Source: Lachnospiraceae bacterium
GTDB lineage: Bacteria; Bacillota; Clostridia; Lachnospirales; Lachnospiraceae
Assembly: GCA_902363835.1 (NCBI GenBank)
Contig: CABJBM010000001.1
Coordinates: 248,001-312,000 of the forward strand
Direction of reading: 5' to 3'
Length of the DNA stretch: 64,000 nucleotides
This document shows positions 27,386 to 35,785 of this stretch, piece by piece (positions within the stretch are counted from its first letter, which is position 1; each line of letters opens with the position of its first letter). The notes under the pieces are model-generated. The model was not told where the DNA came from. It did not search any database and saw only the letters and a list, made by a program, of their open reading frames with translations. Made by a program: the position numbers and the translations under genes.

Positions 27386-27573
27386 GGTTATCCCCTCTCA
27401 ATCACATATTTATAGATTCCTTAATCTATTTTGAATTTTAATTATGCTATTTTATTATAAAACACAATTTTAAAAAATAAAAGCGATTATTCTATAAAAA
27501 TACAATTCTTACCTAAATTATAGAATAAGATTGTCAGGAAAATCATCTGATTTATTTATAACTGCAATTGAAA

Positions 27574-27614
27574 AAAGAACTACTAACATTAACACTGGCA
27601 GATAGTAGTTCTTT
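27574..27614 (-). terminator. Terminator after rnr
   Basis: A 12-bp stem AAAGAACTACTA/TAGTAGTTCTTT, followed on the minus strand by a run of six T. The rest of the 297-bp gap (27386-27682) is very AT-rich and I see no gene in it. Confidence 0.75.
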
Positions 27615-27682
27615 AAATAACGGCCTTATTAAAATTGAAGCATCAATCTATTTATTTTAAGCCTAATAATATGAAATTTTTC

Positions 27683-29824
27683 TTATTCTTCATCAAAACT
27701 ATTCGCCGGAATAAAGTCAATGGTGCGCAAAAGCTTATCCGTACCTGCCACCATAACCCGGATAGGCTGACCGAGTTTATAAGTTTTCCTTGTCGTTTCG
27801 CCTACCAGTTCATAGTGCTCCTCATCGAAATGATAATAATCATCCTGAAGCTGATTGACATGAATCAGTCCTTCCACAGTATTGGGAAGTTCTACATAAA
27901 GCCCCCAGTTGGTTACACCGGAGATCACTCCGTCAAACTCTTCCCCAACGTGCCTTTCCATATATTCACACTTTTTAAGTTTAATGGTCTCCCGCTCCGC
28001 CTCATCGGCTCTCCGCTCCGTGACAGAGGACTGGACAGATACCTGCTGAAGGATCTTATCGTAATGGATGATCCTCTTTTCCTTTAAGCCTGCCCTTAAG
28101 TTCTCCTTAATGATCCGGTGAATCTGCAAATCCGGGTACCTTCTGATGGGAGAGGTAAAGTGAGTGTAATATTTGGCCGCCAGACCAAAGTGCCCGGTAT
28201 TTGCCACCGTATATTTAGCCTGCTTCATGGAACGCAGGGCCAGACGGCTTATGAGGGCTTCTTCCGGCGTATCCTCTGCATTGGCAAGCAGCTTCTGGAC
28301 TTCCTTCGGGTAAACTTCTCCGTTGTGGAAACGGATGGAGTATCCGAAATTATTAATCAACGTAGCAAGGCTCTTCATCTTCTCAGGATCCGGATTGTCA
28401 TGGGTCCGGTAAAGGAAGGGGATCTCCTGCCAGAAATAATCTTCCGCAACCGTTTCATTTGCCATGAGCATGAAATCCTCAATGATTTTAGTAGCTGCAT
28501 TTCTATCATAAGGCTTGATCTCCAAAGGCTTTCCCCGTTCATCAAGAATCACCTTTGTCTCCGGGAAATCAAAATCAATAGAACCTCTCTTTTTCCTCTT
28601 TTCCCGCAGAATATCGGCCAGCTCCTTCATTTGTTCAAACATAGGAACAAATTCCTCATATTCCTTCATCACTGCCTCATAATGATCGGTTACGATTGCG
28701 TTGACTGCCGTATAGGTCATTCTCCTGTCCACGTTTATGACAGTCTCCGCAATTCTGTGCCCCATTACGTTGCCGTTTCCATCAATATCCATGATGCAGC
28801 TTAAAGCCAGACGGTCTTCCCCCTGGTTTAAGGAACAGATTCCGTTTGACAGCTTATGTGGCAGCATGGGAATCACCCGGTCCACCAGATAAACGCTGGT
28901 CCCCCGCCTTAGGGCTTCCTCATCCAAAGGACTGTTTTCCGTCACATAATTGGTAACATCCGCAATGTGAACGCCTAAAGTATAGACTCCATCTTTTTTT
29001 GATATGGTGATGGCATCGTCAAGATCCTTTGCATCTTCCCCGTCAATGGTAACTGTCTGCAAATTTCTTAAATCCAGCCGCCCCTGCATATCTTTTCCAC
29101 TGATTGCATCCGGCACTGCCGTCACCTGTTTCATCACGCTGTCCGGAAATTCCTCCGGAAGCCCGTACGCCCTTACAATGGAAAGAATATCCGTGCCCGG
29201 ATCATTGACATGTCCAAGAATTTCCGTTATGATCCCTTCCGGTTTCCGTTCCGCCCCGCCGAAATCAGTAACCTTAACCACCACCTTGTGGCCTGTCACG
29301 GCACCCATATCCTTGCCCTGGGGAATGAAAACATCTTTTGAAATCTTCTGGTTATCCGGGATAACAAAACCAAAATTCTTATTTTTCTGATAATACCCTA
29401 TGATCTGTCCATTGGCATGCTCCAGCACTTTGACCACATGGCCTTCCGCCCTTTTTCCGTTTCCCGGCTTTGATTCGGCAGATACCAGCACCGTATCCCC
29501 ATGAAGGGCGCCGCCGGTTTTATCTTCCGGAATATAAATGTCCTGAGCCAGCCCTTCCACCGTAACAAAACCAAAACCCTTTGGATGGCCGAAAAACACT
29601 CCGGCAATGGAACCCAGATCCGATTTTCCGTATTTTCCTTTTTGTGATATTCCGACCTTTCCTTCTGCCAAAAGCGTATCCAATACCTCTTTTAAATCTT
29701 CCCTCTGCTCTTTTGGAATGTCAAAGAGCATTGCAAGCTCCTTTAATTTCATAGGCGCATAGGCAGGATCTTCAAACAACTGGAGAAGCATAGCTTTCCG
29801 CTGCATTAACTGTTCTTCTGTCAT
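27683..29824 (-). CDS. rnr: Ribonuclease R
   Basis: 3'-5' exoribonuclease of the RNase II superfamily that degrades structured RNA, including tmRNA-tagged messages, together with SmpB. The 713-residue protein shows an N-terminal winged helix (KELAMLFDIPKEQREDLKEV), two cold-shock domains (GFVTVEGLAQDIYIPEDKTG and GYYQKNKNFGFVIPDNQ), the RNB catalytic block VTIDGEDAKDLDDAITI with its four-Asp centre, SNGICSLNQGEDRLALS, and a C-terminal S1 domain (GEEFDGVISGVTNWGLYVEL). GAGAGGAAGACA precedes the ATG. It follows secG. Confidence 0.96.
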   Translation of the reverse strand: MTEEQLMQRKAMLLQLFEDPAYAPMKLKELAMLFDIPKEQREDLKEVLDTLLAEGKVGISQKGKYGKSDLGSIAGVFFGHPKGFGFVTVEGLAQDIYIPEDKTGGALHGDTVLVSAESKPGNGKRAEGHVVKVLEHANGQIIGYYQKNKNFGFVIPDNQKISKDVFIPQGKDMGAVTGHKVVVKVTDFGGAERKPEGIITEILGHVNDPGTDILSIVRAYGLPEEFPDSVMKQVTAVPDAISGKDMQGRLDLRNLQTVTIDGEDAKDLDDAITISKKDGVYTLGVHIADVTNYVTENSPLDEEALRRGTSVYLVDRVIPMLPHKLSNGICSLNQGEDRLALSCIMDIDGNGNVMGHRIAETVINVDRRMTYTAVNAIVTDHYEAVMKEYEEFVPMFEQMKELADILREKRKKRGSIDFDFPETKVILDERGKPLEIKPYDRNAATKIIEDFMLMANETVAEDYFWQEIPFLYRTHDNPDPEKMKSLATLINNFGYSIRFHNGEVYPKEVQKLLANAEDTPEEALISRLALRSMKQAKYTVANTGHFGLAAKYYTHFTSPIRRYPDLQIHRIIKENLRAGLKEKRIIHYDKILQQVSVQSSVTERRADEAERETIKLKKCEYMERHVGEEFDGVISGVTNWGLYVELPNTVEGLIHVNQLQDDYYHFDEEHYELVGETTRKTYKLGQPIRVMVAGTDKLLRTIDFIPANSFDEE

Positions 29825-29926
29825 TGTCTTCCTCTCTCAACTATCATTTTAATCTATTTTTTCATTCTTTTCCTTATTATCTGCACTTTACCGGCAGGTA
29901 TTACAAAACTTTCCCATAATGCGAAA

Positions 29927-29957
29927 AAAACACCCTTGTTACCATACAAGAGTGTTT
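29927..29957 (-). terminator. Terminator after secG
   Basis: Stem AAACACTCTTGT/ACAAGGGTGTTT with TTTTTTT on the minus strand, 6 bp after the secG stop. It partly insulates rnr from secG. Confidence 0.8.
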
Positions 29958-29962
29958 AATCT

Positions 29963-30196
29963 TTACAGTATATTCAGATTCAGTACCAATGCCAGAATGA
30001 AAAACAGGACTGCTCCGTATTTTGTGAATTTCTCCAGTTTTCCTTCCATGGAACGGCCTTTATTTTTACCCCAGTAGGTATCTGCCATACCGCCGATAGA
30101 ACCCAGGCCCTGACTCTTTCCTTCCTGTAAAAGGATTATTGCTGATAAAGCAACACATATAATAACAAATATGATTGATAAAATAATCCTGATCAT
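29963..30196 (-). CDS. secG: Preprotein translocase subunit SecG
   Basis: Small membrane subunit of the SecYEG translocon. The 77 residues have two membrane segments (IILSIIFVIICVALSAIILL and AVLFFILALVLNLNIL) around the conserved cytoplasmic loop QEGKSQGLGSIGG. The ATG at 30196 follows AGGAGG by 8 nt; the upstream GTG that would add three residues has none. It heads the secG-rnr-(insert)-smpB cluster and has its own promoter. Confidence 0.94.
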   Translation of the reverse strand: MIRIILSIIFVIICVALSAIILLQEGKSQGLGSIGGMADTYWGKNKGRSMEGKLEKFTKYGAVLFFILALVLNLNIL

Positions 30197-30227
30197 GCTT
30201 CCCACCTCCTATAGTCAAACAAAGGAT

Positions 30228-30256
30228 ATCATACCATAATTTTTCTGAAAATACAA
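30228..30256 (-). promoter_or_regulatory. Promoter of secG
   Basis: Minus strand TTGTAT (30251-30256), 17 bp, TATGAT (30228-30233). Confidence 0.55.
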
Positions 30257-30258
30257 TA

Positions 30259-30290
30259 TATTTTTATATTTTTGTATTTTTATATTTTTA
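30259..30290. repeat. 8-bp tandem repeat (TATTTTTR) x4 beside the secG -35
   Basis: Four consecutive 8-bp units TATTTTTA/G and a decayed fifth directly upstream of the secG -35 hexamer. The remainder of the 400-bp gap up to the MarR promoter (30300-30506) is non-coding as far as I can tell. Confidence 0.7.
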
Positions 30291-30506
30291 TATTTATCAG
30301 TCATTGGGGCACTGCATCAGATCTGCCCGGTTATGTTATTATTCTTTGTACTTATGGCGATTATGTTCCAGGTATATTTTTCCATTATTCCCTTGTTCCG
30401 GCCTTTCATCTCTTCCGTGTTCTCGGGAAATCAGGCTATTCCTCTTATTTAATATGAAGTCTTTTTAATAAAAGTGTTCCTGCATATGGTATTTTCAAAA
30501 AATAAA

Positions 30507-30574
30507 CAGGTACCTTCAAAAAAAGTCTTGACTTTTTCATCAGGTACCGTTACAATGTTATTAAGGTACCTGAT
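30507..30574 (+). promoter_or_regulatory. Promoter and GGTACC operator array of the marR gene
   Basis: SigA promoter TTGACT (30528-30533), 17 bp, TACAAT (30551-30556). Perfect 10-bp inverted arms ATCAGGTACC (30539-30548) and GGTACCTGAT (30565-30574) flank the -10, and a third CAGGTACCTT lies at 30507-30516 above the -35. Each contains the palindrome GGTACC. The layout points to autorepression by the MarR protein. Confidence 0.65.
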
Positions 30575-30604
30575 ATAAAATTAATTCAAGGAGGATTTAG
30601 CACA

Positions 30605-31324
30605 ATGGAACATAAATTCACAGAACTTTTTGAAAAACTCTCAACACTTCAATGGCTCTTACAGCGCCACCATTTACAAAAACATGCGGAACACGGCCCC
30701 ATGGCCGATCCAACCCGCGGGCAAGGCAGGGTTTTGGCAATGCTTAAAATGCAGTCTGAAATCAGCACAAAGGATTTATCTTATCTGCTGGGCATTCGGA
30801 TACAATCCCTTAATGAGCTTCTGAACAAACTGGAGAAAGGCGGCTATATCACCCGTATCCCTTCGGAAGCGGACAGACGGGTCATGCTTGTGCAGCTCAC
30901 TGAGAAAGGAAAGAATGAGCAGCAGCCTCGTCCGGATTTTGAAAATATTTTCAATTGTCTCAGCGAGGAAGAGCAAACCATGTTCGGCGAATATCTCGAC
31001 CGGGTCATTGCGGCACTGGAGGCCCAGCTTGGGGATTATGAAGATGATGAAAGGCTTGCATGGATGCATTCCGCCCGTGAACGGATGGGAAATGAAAGAT
31101 TTGAAACGATGTTCATGCGCGGCGGCAGGCATGCCTTTGGCCGCGGGGAGGACTTTTATGGCCGGCAGCACGGACGGCATGGAAATGCCCACGGCGCCGG
31201 ACGTTTTGAACCGGGCTGCGACGATCCACGACTCCACGGACACGGTCCTGATTTCTTTGGCAAAGGGGCTGGCAGCAGGCCTGCGCCGCCACCGGCCAGA
31301 GATCCCCGCGGCGAGGAAGAATAA
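30605..31324 (+). CDS. MarR-family regulator with Gly/His/Arg-rich C-terminal tail
   Basis: A 239-residue winged-helix regulator. The DNA-binding region is clear: ISTKDLSYLLGIRIQSLNEL for the recognition helix and GYITRIPSEADRRVMLVQLT for the wing. After the dimerisation helices (to about residue 165) comes an unusual ~75-residue tail rich in Gly, His, Arg and Phe (GGRHAFGRGEDFYGRQHGR and similar), ending in PPPARDPRGEEE. The tail could bind metal or nucleic acid, but this is speculation. AAGGAGGATTTAGCACA precedes the ATG. The promoter is decorated with three GGTACC sites. It is monocistronic, so its targets lie elsewhere or it controls only itself. Confidence 0.88.
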   Translation: MEHKFTELFEKLSTLQWLLQRHHLQKHAEHGPMADPTRGQGRVLAMLKMQSEISTKDLSYLLGIRIQSLNELLNKLEKGGYITRIPSEADRRVMLVQLTEKGKNEQQPRPDFENIFNCLSEEEQTMFGEYLDRVIAALEAQLGDYEDDERLAWMHSARERMGNERFETMFMRGGRHAFGRGEDFYGRQHGRHGNAHGAGRFEPGCDDPRLHGHGPDFFGKGAGSRPAPPPARDPRGEEE

Positions 31325-31364
31325 ATAGATAAAAATATAACAGCAGCTTACAAATAACAGCATT

Positions 31365-31409
31365 GGCGCTGTCTTTTCAAAAGCCCATTGGCAGCGCCTT
31401 TATTTTTTT
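31365..31409 (+). terminator. Terminator after marR
   Basis: Stem GGCGCTG/CAGCGCC (31365-31371, 31392-31398), followed by TTTATTTTTTT on the plus strand. Confidence 0.8.
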
Positions 31410-31439
31410 GCGCCTTTTTTCAGGCAGAAAGGAGCCATT

Positions 31440-31601
31440 ATGTCTTTTATTATCCTTTTCATTTACGGTATAAACCATCTTATTCACACCATTTTCGGTC
31501 AAAAGGGAGGCGCTGCCCATAGCCTGCGTTCTGTTTCGTTCCAGACAGCAGAAAGCCGGTCTTCTGCCTCCTGCTGTGTCTCTCCCCTTGTCCCTATGTA
31601 A
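31440..31601 (+). CDS. Possible small ORF, weak
   Basis: A 53-codon frame begins with ATG after AAAGGAG at a good distance and starts with a hydrophobic stretch (SFIILFIYGINHLIHTIF). Its second half overlaps the 3' end of the convergent phosphohexomutase gene and reads as low-quality sequence, and the marR terminator lies just upstream. Probably a fortuitous or decayed frame; listed only because of the ribosome site. Confidence 0.15.
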   Translation: MSFIILFIYGINHLIHTIFGQKGGAAHSLRSVSFQTAESRSSASCCVSPLVPM

Positions 31602-33235
31602 ATCTTGACCTTTGGTTCTGTACCCGAAGGCCTGATACAGATCCAGTTATCCTCTTCCAACACGTAATACAGGACATCGGACTTAGGAAGCCCTGTCTGT
31701 TCTTTTGCTCCATCCTTCAGCCTGATTTTACTTCCCTCCCTGTAATCGTAAAATTCCACAGTTTTAAATCCTCCCACAGAAGTAAAGGGCTGGCGCCTCA
31801 TCCCTTCCATCAGTCCGGTAATTTCCGCTGCTCCCTCCGGTCCCGTTTTCACAATGGTATGGAGGCTTTCCTTATAATAACCGTATTTCCTGTAAAGGTT
31901 CTTCATCTGATTCCATAAAGTCAACCCCTGATTTCTATAATAAACTGCCGCCTCGCAAAGGGCCATAACAGCGCCTACCCCGTCCTTATCCCGGGAATTT
32001 GTACCAATGAGGCAGCCATAGCTTTCTTCAAAGCCAAAAAGATACTCATAGGTTCCCTGTTCTTCAAAAAGTCTGATCTGTTCTCCAATGTATTTGAAAC
32101 CGGTCAGGGTCTCCAAAAGCGTCACCCCGTATTCACGGCAGACGGCTTTCGCCATTTTTCCGGAAACAATGGTTGTCACCACAGCACCGTTATCAGGTAA
32201 CCTGTGCGTTTCCTTCCTGCGGCTTAAGAGGTATTCACAGATAATCATTCCAGACATATTGCCTGTAAAGGCCATATACTCTCCGGTTTTTTCATCCTTG
32301 ACGTACACGCCCAGGCGGTCAGCATCCGGGTCTGTGGCCAGTACCAGGTCCCCATCCACCTCCCTTGCCAATGCAAGGGCCATGACAAATGCCTTCTCAT
32401 CCTCCGGATTAGGAGATTTGATCGTAGGAAAATCCCCATCCGGCTGTTCCTGCTTCTCCACAACATATACATTTTCAAATCCAATCTCTTTTAAAATTCT
32501 TCTGACCGGAACGTTTCCTGTTCCATGGAGGGGCGTGTATACGATCTTTAAATCCGACGCACCTTTTCTTAAAATTTCCGGCTCCTGCACAAGGGCTTTC
32601 AGAGCATTGATATAGAGGCCATCCATTTCTTCGCCGATGAATCCCAGCAATCCCATGAATTCGGCTTCTTCCCTGCACATGCTCTTAACCCGGGAGAAAT
32701 CCGTTACTGCTTTCACCTCTTTTAAAATCTCCATATCCCTCGGCCATGTGATCTGGGCTCCATCCGCCCAATAGACCTTATAGCCATTATATTCCGGCGG
32801 GTTATGGCTGGCCGTCACCACAATTCCTGCCATGCAGCCAAGCTCTCTGACTGCAAAAGACAGTTCCGGCGTGGGACGCAGGCCATCAAACAGGAACACC
32901 CGGATTCCATTGGCGCAGAGGCATAGGGCTGCTTCCATGGCAAAGATTCCGGAATTATGGCGGGAATCATAAGCGATTACCGCCTTTTTCTCCCCCTCCT
33001 GCTGCTTCATATAATTGGCAAGCCCCTGAGTGACTTTTCTCACGGTATAGCAGTTCATCCGGTTTAATCCGGCTCCCATCACGCCTCTTAAACCGCCTGT
33101 TCCAAACTCCAGTTCCCGGTAAAACCGGTCTCTGATCTCTTCCTCATCCTGAAGCTCCAAAAGCTCCTTTCTTGTCTCTATGTCAAAATATGTATCCCTG
33201 CACCATTTCTGATATTCATTTCTGTAATCACTCAT
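31499..33235 (-). CDS. Phosphoglucomutase/phosphomannomutase (alpha-D-phosphohexomutase)
   Basis: Interconverts hexose-1- and hexose-6-phosphates. The 578-residue protein has the four-domain alpha-D-phosphohexomutase plan: catalytic serine at about 143 (VVTASHNPPEYNGYKVYW), metal loop DPDADRLGVYV, sugar-binding loop FGFEESYG and phosphate-binding RPSGTEPKVKIY. It is last in the mannoside operon and its ATG overlaps the stop of the beta-mannosidase gene as ATGA. I favour the inner ATG at 33235, 9 nt after GGGAG. Downstream of a GH130 phosphorylase, it would convert mannose-1-phosphate to mannose-6-phosphate (inference from context); PgcA-like glucose activity is the alternative. Confidence 0.92.
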   Translation of the reverse strand: MSDYRNEYQKWCRDTYFDIETRKELLELQDEEEIRDRFYRELEFGTGGLRGVMGAGLNRMNCYTVRKVTQGLANYMKQQEGEKKAVIAYDSRHNSGIFAMEAALCLCANGIRVFLFDGLRPTPELSFAVRELGCMAGIVVTASHNPPEYNGYKVYWADGAQITWPRDMEILKEVKAVTDFSRVKSMCREEAEFMGLLGFIGEEMDGLYINALKALVQEPEILRKGASDLKIVYTPLHGTGNVPVRRILKEIGFENVYVVEKQEQPDGDFPTIKSPNPEDEKAFVMALALAREVDGDLVLATDPDADRLGVYVKDEKTGEYMAFTGNMSGMIICEYLLSRRKETHRLPDNGAVVTTIVSGKMAKAVCREYGVTLLETLTGFKYIGEQIRLFEEQGTYEYLFGFEESYGCLIGTNSRDKDGVGAVMALCEAAVYYRNQGLTLWNQMKNLYRKYGYYKESLHTIVKTGPEGAAEITGLMEGMRRQPFTSVGGFKTVEFYDYREGSKIRLKDGAKEQTGLPKSDVLYYVLEEDNWICIRPSGTEPKVKIYIGTRGETQQEAEDRLSAVWNETERRLWAAPPF

Positions 33236-33240
33236 CACGC

Positions 33241-35673
33241 TCATCTCCCTATCTCATAGATACTCCTGACATACAGCCCTATCAGTCCTCCGTCAGCGAT
33301 CTTGACCTTCTTTATGCCGGAATCCATATCAAAATAATTATCGGAAAGAAGCAGGTCACCAGCTTTGTTTCCAATCTCAACTCCTTTGGCAAATGCCCCG
33401 GCTTTTACAATGATTTCATCTCCCTCGGCCCACACTTCCAGCTCCGGGTTACAAAACTCAAAATGCTTGGGCGGTACGAACAGGCTGGAACCGTGGGAAA
33501 CCAGTGTCTCCTCCTGATACAGATCGTAAGACAGATAGCATTCCCTTCCGTCTGTTTCCCAAAAGTCCAGCCATGGGAACATTTCCACTGATAAGGGGGC
33601 TGCGGCAACCTTGATTTCTCCCTGTTTAAGGACATGGGAATGGGAATTTCGCAGAGTCCAGCGGACAGTTCCCTGAAACGGTATTCTGGTTTCGTTGGAC
33701 ACGCAGAAACGGGCAGCATTACGGATGGTCCGGTTTTCTTCGTTCACATCCATGGACCAGGTTAAGGCTCCCTCTTCCTCGCAGGAAAGCAGGACTGGCG
33801 CAAAAAAGCGTCTGGCAAAATAGTGAAGCGCCTTCCACCTTCCGCCGTAATCAATGGAAGACCATGAGGCAGCCGGCCAGCAGTCGTTTAACTGCCAGTA
33901 AACACAGCCCATACATCTGCCCCGGTTCCGCCTGAAATGCTCCACTCCATACCGGATAGCCTCTGCCTGAAGAAGCTGCGATACATAGACAAGGTGTGAA
34001 AGTGACTCCGGATACCGGTACATCTGGCTCATATACTGAAGGATTTTTCCATTGGCCCCATTGTTCCTCTGATGCTTTTCCATCACATAGGAAAATATGT
34101 TTCTGTCCTCCGGCTCCGTAAAGCTTTCGATTGTCTTAATGGAAGGAAATGATTGAAAACCAAACTCTGAAAGATAGCGGAAATAAAATTTCCTGTATTC
34201 TGTGAAAGGCAGCCCTCCGTGCCATACCTCCCAGTAATGTACATCCCCGCGGTCCGGGTCATTAGGAGTGTCAAAATCACCGCCGGAGGATGGGCTGGAA
34301 GGCCAGTAAAACGTGTCCGGATCATACTTTTTTAAAAGTTCCGGTATAATCCTCTCATTCATAATCAGGTATTCCGTCTTCTGAACAGGTTTTCTGATCC
34401 ACTGATTACTGGAGATAAACATTTCCATCTCATTATTTCCGCACCATAAGCCCAGACAGGCGTGATGGCGGATCCGTTTTACATTGTCGCGGATTTCAGC
34501 TTTCACGTTTTCCTCAAATTCCGGCGTCAGGGGATAAACGGCGCAGGCGAACATAAAATCCTGCCACACCATAAGCCCCAGCTGGTCACAGAGGTCATAA
34601 AAAAAGTCATCGGGGTAGTATCCTCCTCCCCATACGCGGATAACATTAAAATTACATTCCCGGCAGTGCTCCAGCAGTTTTTGCGTCCGCTCCCGGCTGA
34701 TTCTCCCTCTGATACAGTCTTCCGGAATATAATCGGCCCCCATGGCAAAGATCTCCACTCCGTTGACTTCGTGGGCAAACCGGCTTCCGTATTCGTCCTT
34801 ATCTGTGTTCATTCTCATGGTTCTGAGGCCGATTCTTCTGCTCCAGGTATCCAGGATTTCATCCCCTGCCTTTAAAATCAATTCCACCAGATAAAGAGGC
34901 TGTTCCCCATATCCATTGGGCCACCACAGCTCTGGCTGGGGAATTGTCACTGTTTTTGGAGAATCCGGATATACCGTAAGGGTTCCTTGCGGATCCATAA
35001 CTCTCACTTCGCAGGAGTACACTTCTTCACCGCAGAATATTTCAATCTCCGGATATATGGAAAGCACCACAGCCTCCTCCCCGTGTGACTGCCTGATATG
35101 TACGTCACGAATCGCCGCCTTTTTTGCGCCCATAAATGCCACATTCCGGAACAGACCGGCATCAGGGAGCCTGGGTCCCCAGTCCCAGCCGAAAGAACAG
35201 TGGGCTTTCCTCAGAAACGGAAATCCCTTCATGGATTCCGGTGCTCCATCATATGGATCTTCCTCATATGCCTTTCTGATAAAGGGAAACGGCGGGTGAA
35301 GCAGGACACGGATTATATTTTCCGTCTTAACCAGTGACTTTACCGGATATTCCCAGATCCTGTGCATGTTATCCGCCTGTCCCAGGTAATGTCCGTTCAG
35401 CCAGATATCCGCCAACGTATCAATCCCCTCAAACCGAAGCCAGACCACATCCCACTCCTCAACCTCTTTTTCCAGAGTTACGGTAAGGCTGTATTCATAT
35501 TCCGCTTCCATCATGGCAAGCGCCTTATCCTCACAGTCCCTCCAGTAAGGATCTTCCATTGCTCCATATTCCAGCCAGGTCCCATAAACGGTTCCAGGCA
35601 CTTTCGCATCAAAACTCTCTCCGGTAGAACAGTTTCTAAGCTTCCAGCCGTCCTCTAATTTCTGTATTATCAT
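33241..35673 (-). CDS. Beta-mannosidase (GH2), intracellular
   Basis: Removes non-reducing beta-mannose from mannooligosaccharides. The 810-residue protein lacks a signal peptide. The N-terminal jelly-roll (MIIQKLEDGWKLRNCSTGE, then VPGTVYGTWLEYGAMEDPYW) is typical for GH2 mannosidases. The acid/base Glu lies in LWCGNNEMEMF (about residue 412) and the nucleophile Glu in YLSEFGFQSFPS (about 503). C-terminal beta domains follow. It lies between the GH13 gene and the phosphohexomutase gene in the mannoside operon. A LacI-like site (AAACGTT) may sit in the 110-bp gap upstream. Linkage preference cannot be read from sequence. Confidence 0.93.
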   Translation of the reverse strand: MIIQKLEDGWKLRNCSTGESFDAKVPGTVYGTWLEYGAMEDPYWRDCEDKALAMMEAEYEYSLTVTLEKEVEEWDVVWLRFEGIDTLADIWLNGHYLGQADNMHRIWEYPVKSLVKTENIIRVLLHPPFPFIRKAYEEDPYDGAPESMKGFPFLRKAHCSFGWDWGPRLPDAGLFRNVAFMGAKKAAIRDVHIRQSHGEEAVVLSIYPEIEIFCGEEVYSCEVRVMDPQGTLTVYPDSPKTVTIPQPELWWPNGYGEQPLYLVELILKAGDEILDTWSRRIGLRTMRMNTDKDEYGSRFAHEVNGVEIFAMGADYIPEDCIRGRISRERTQKLLEHCRECNFNVIRVWGGGYYPDDFFYDLCDQLGLMVWQDFMFACAVYPLTPEFEENVKAEIRDNVKRIRHHACLGLWCGNNEMEMFISSNQWIRKPVQKTEYLIMNERIIPELLKKYDPDTFYWPSSPSSGGDFDTPNDPDRGDVHYWEVWHGGLPFTEYRKFYFRYLSEFGFQSFPSIKTIESFTEPEDRNIFSYVMEKHQRNNGANGKILQYMSQMYRYPESLSHLVYVSQLLQAEAIRYGVEHFRRNRGRCMGCVYWQLNDCWPAASWSSIDYGGRWKALHYFARRFFAPVLLSCEEEGALTWSMDVNEENRTIRNAARFCVSNETRIPFQGTVRWTLRNSHSHVLKQGEIKVAAAPLSVEMFPWLDFWETDGRECYLSYDLYQEETLVSHGSSLFVPPKHFEFCNPELEVWAEGDEIIVKAGAFAKGVEIGNKAGDLLLSDNYFDMDSGIKKVKIADGGLIGLYVRSIYEIGR

Positions 35674-35718
35674 TTAATATATCCATTCCTTTCACATTCC
35701 CTCAAGGCACAAAATATT

Positions 35719-35780
35719 ATGAAAAACGTTGCTTTTTAAGTAAAAACGCTTACGGAACCGCCTTGCGGTTTCCAATAACC
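35719..35780 (-). terminator. Hairpin and possible LacI-type operator between the GH13 and GH2 genes
   Basis: On the minus strand GGAAACCGC-AAG-GCGGTTCC, an imperfect stem, is followed by GTAAGCGTTTTTAC. A little further on is AAGCAACGTTTTTCAT, which resembles LacI-family half-sites around a central CG. It could be a partial terminator with re-regulation of the downstream genes. Weak. Confidence 0.3.
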
Positions 35781-35785
35781 GGCCC

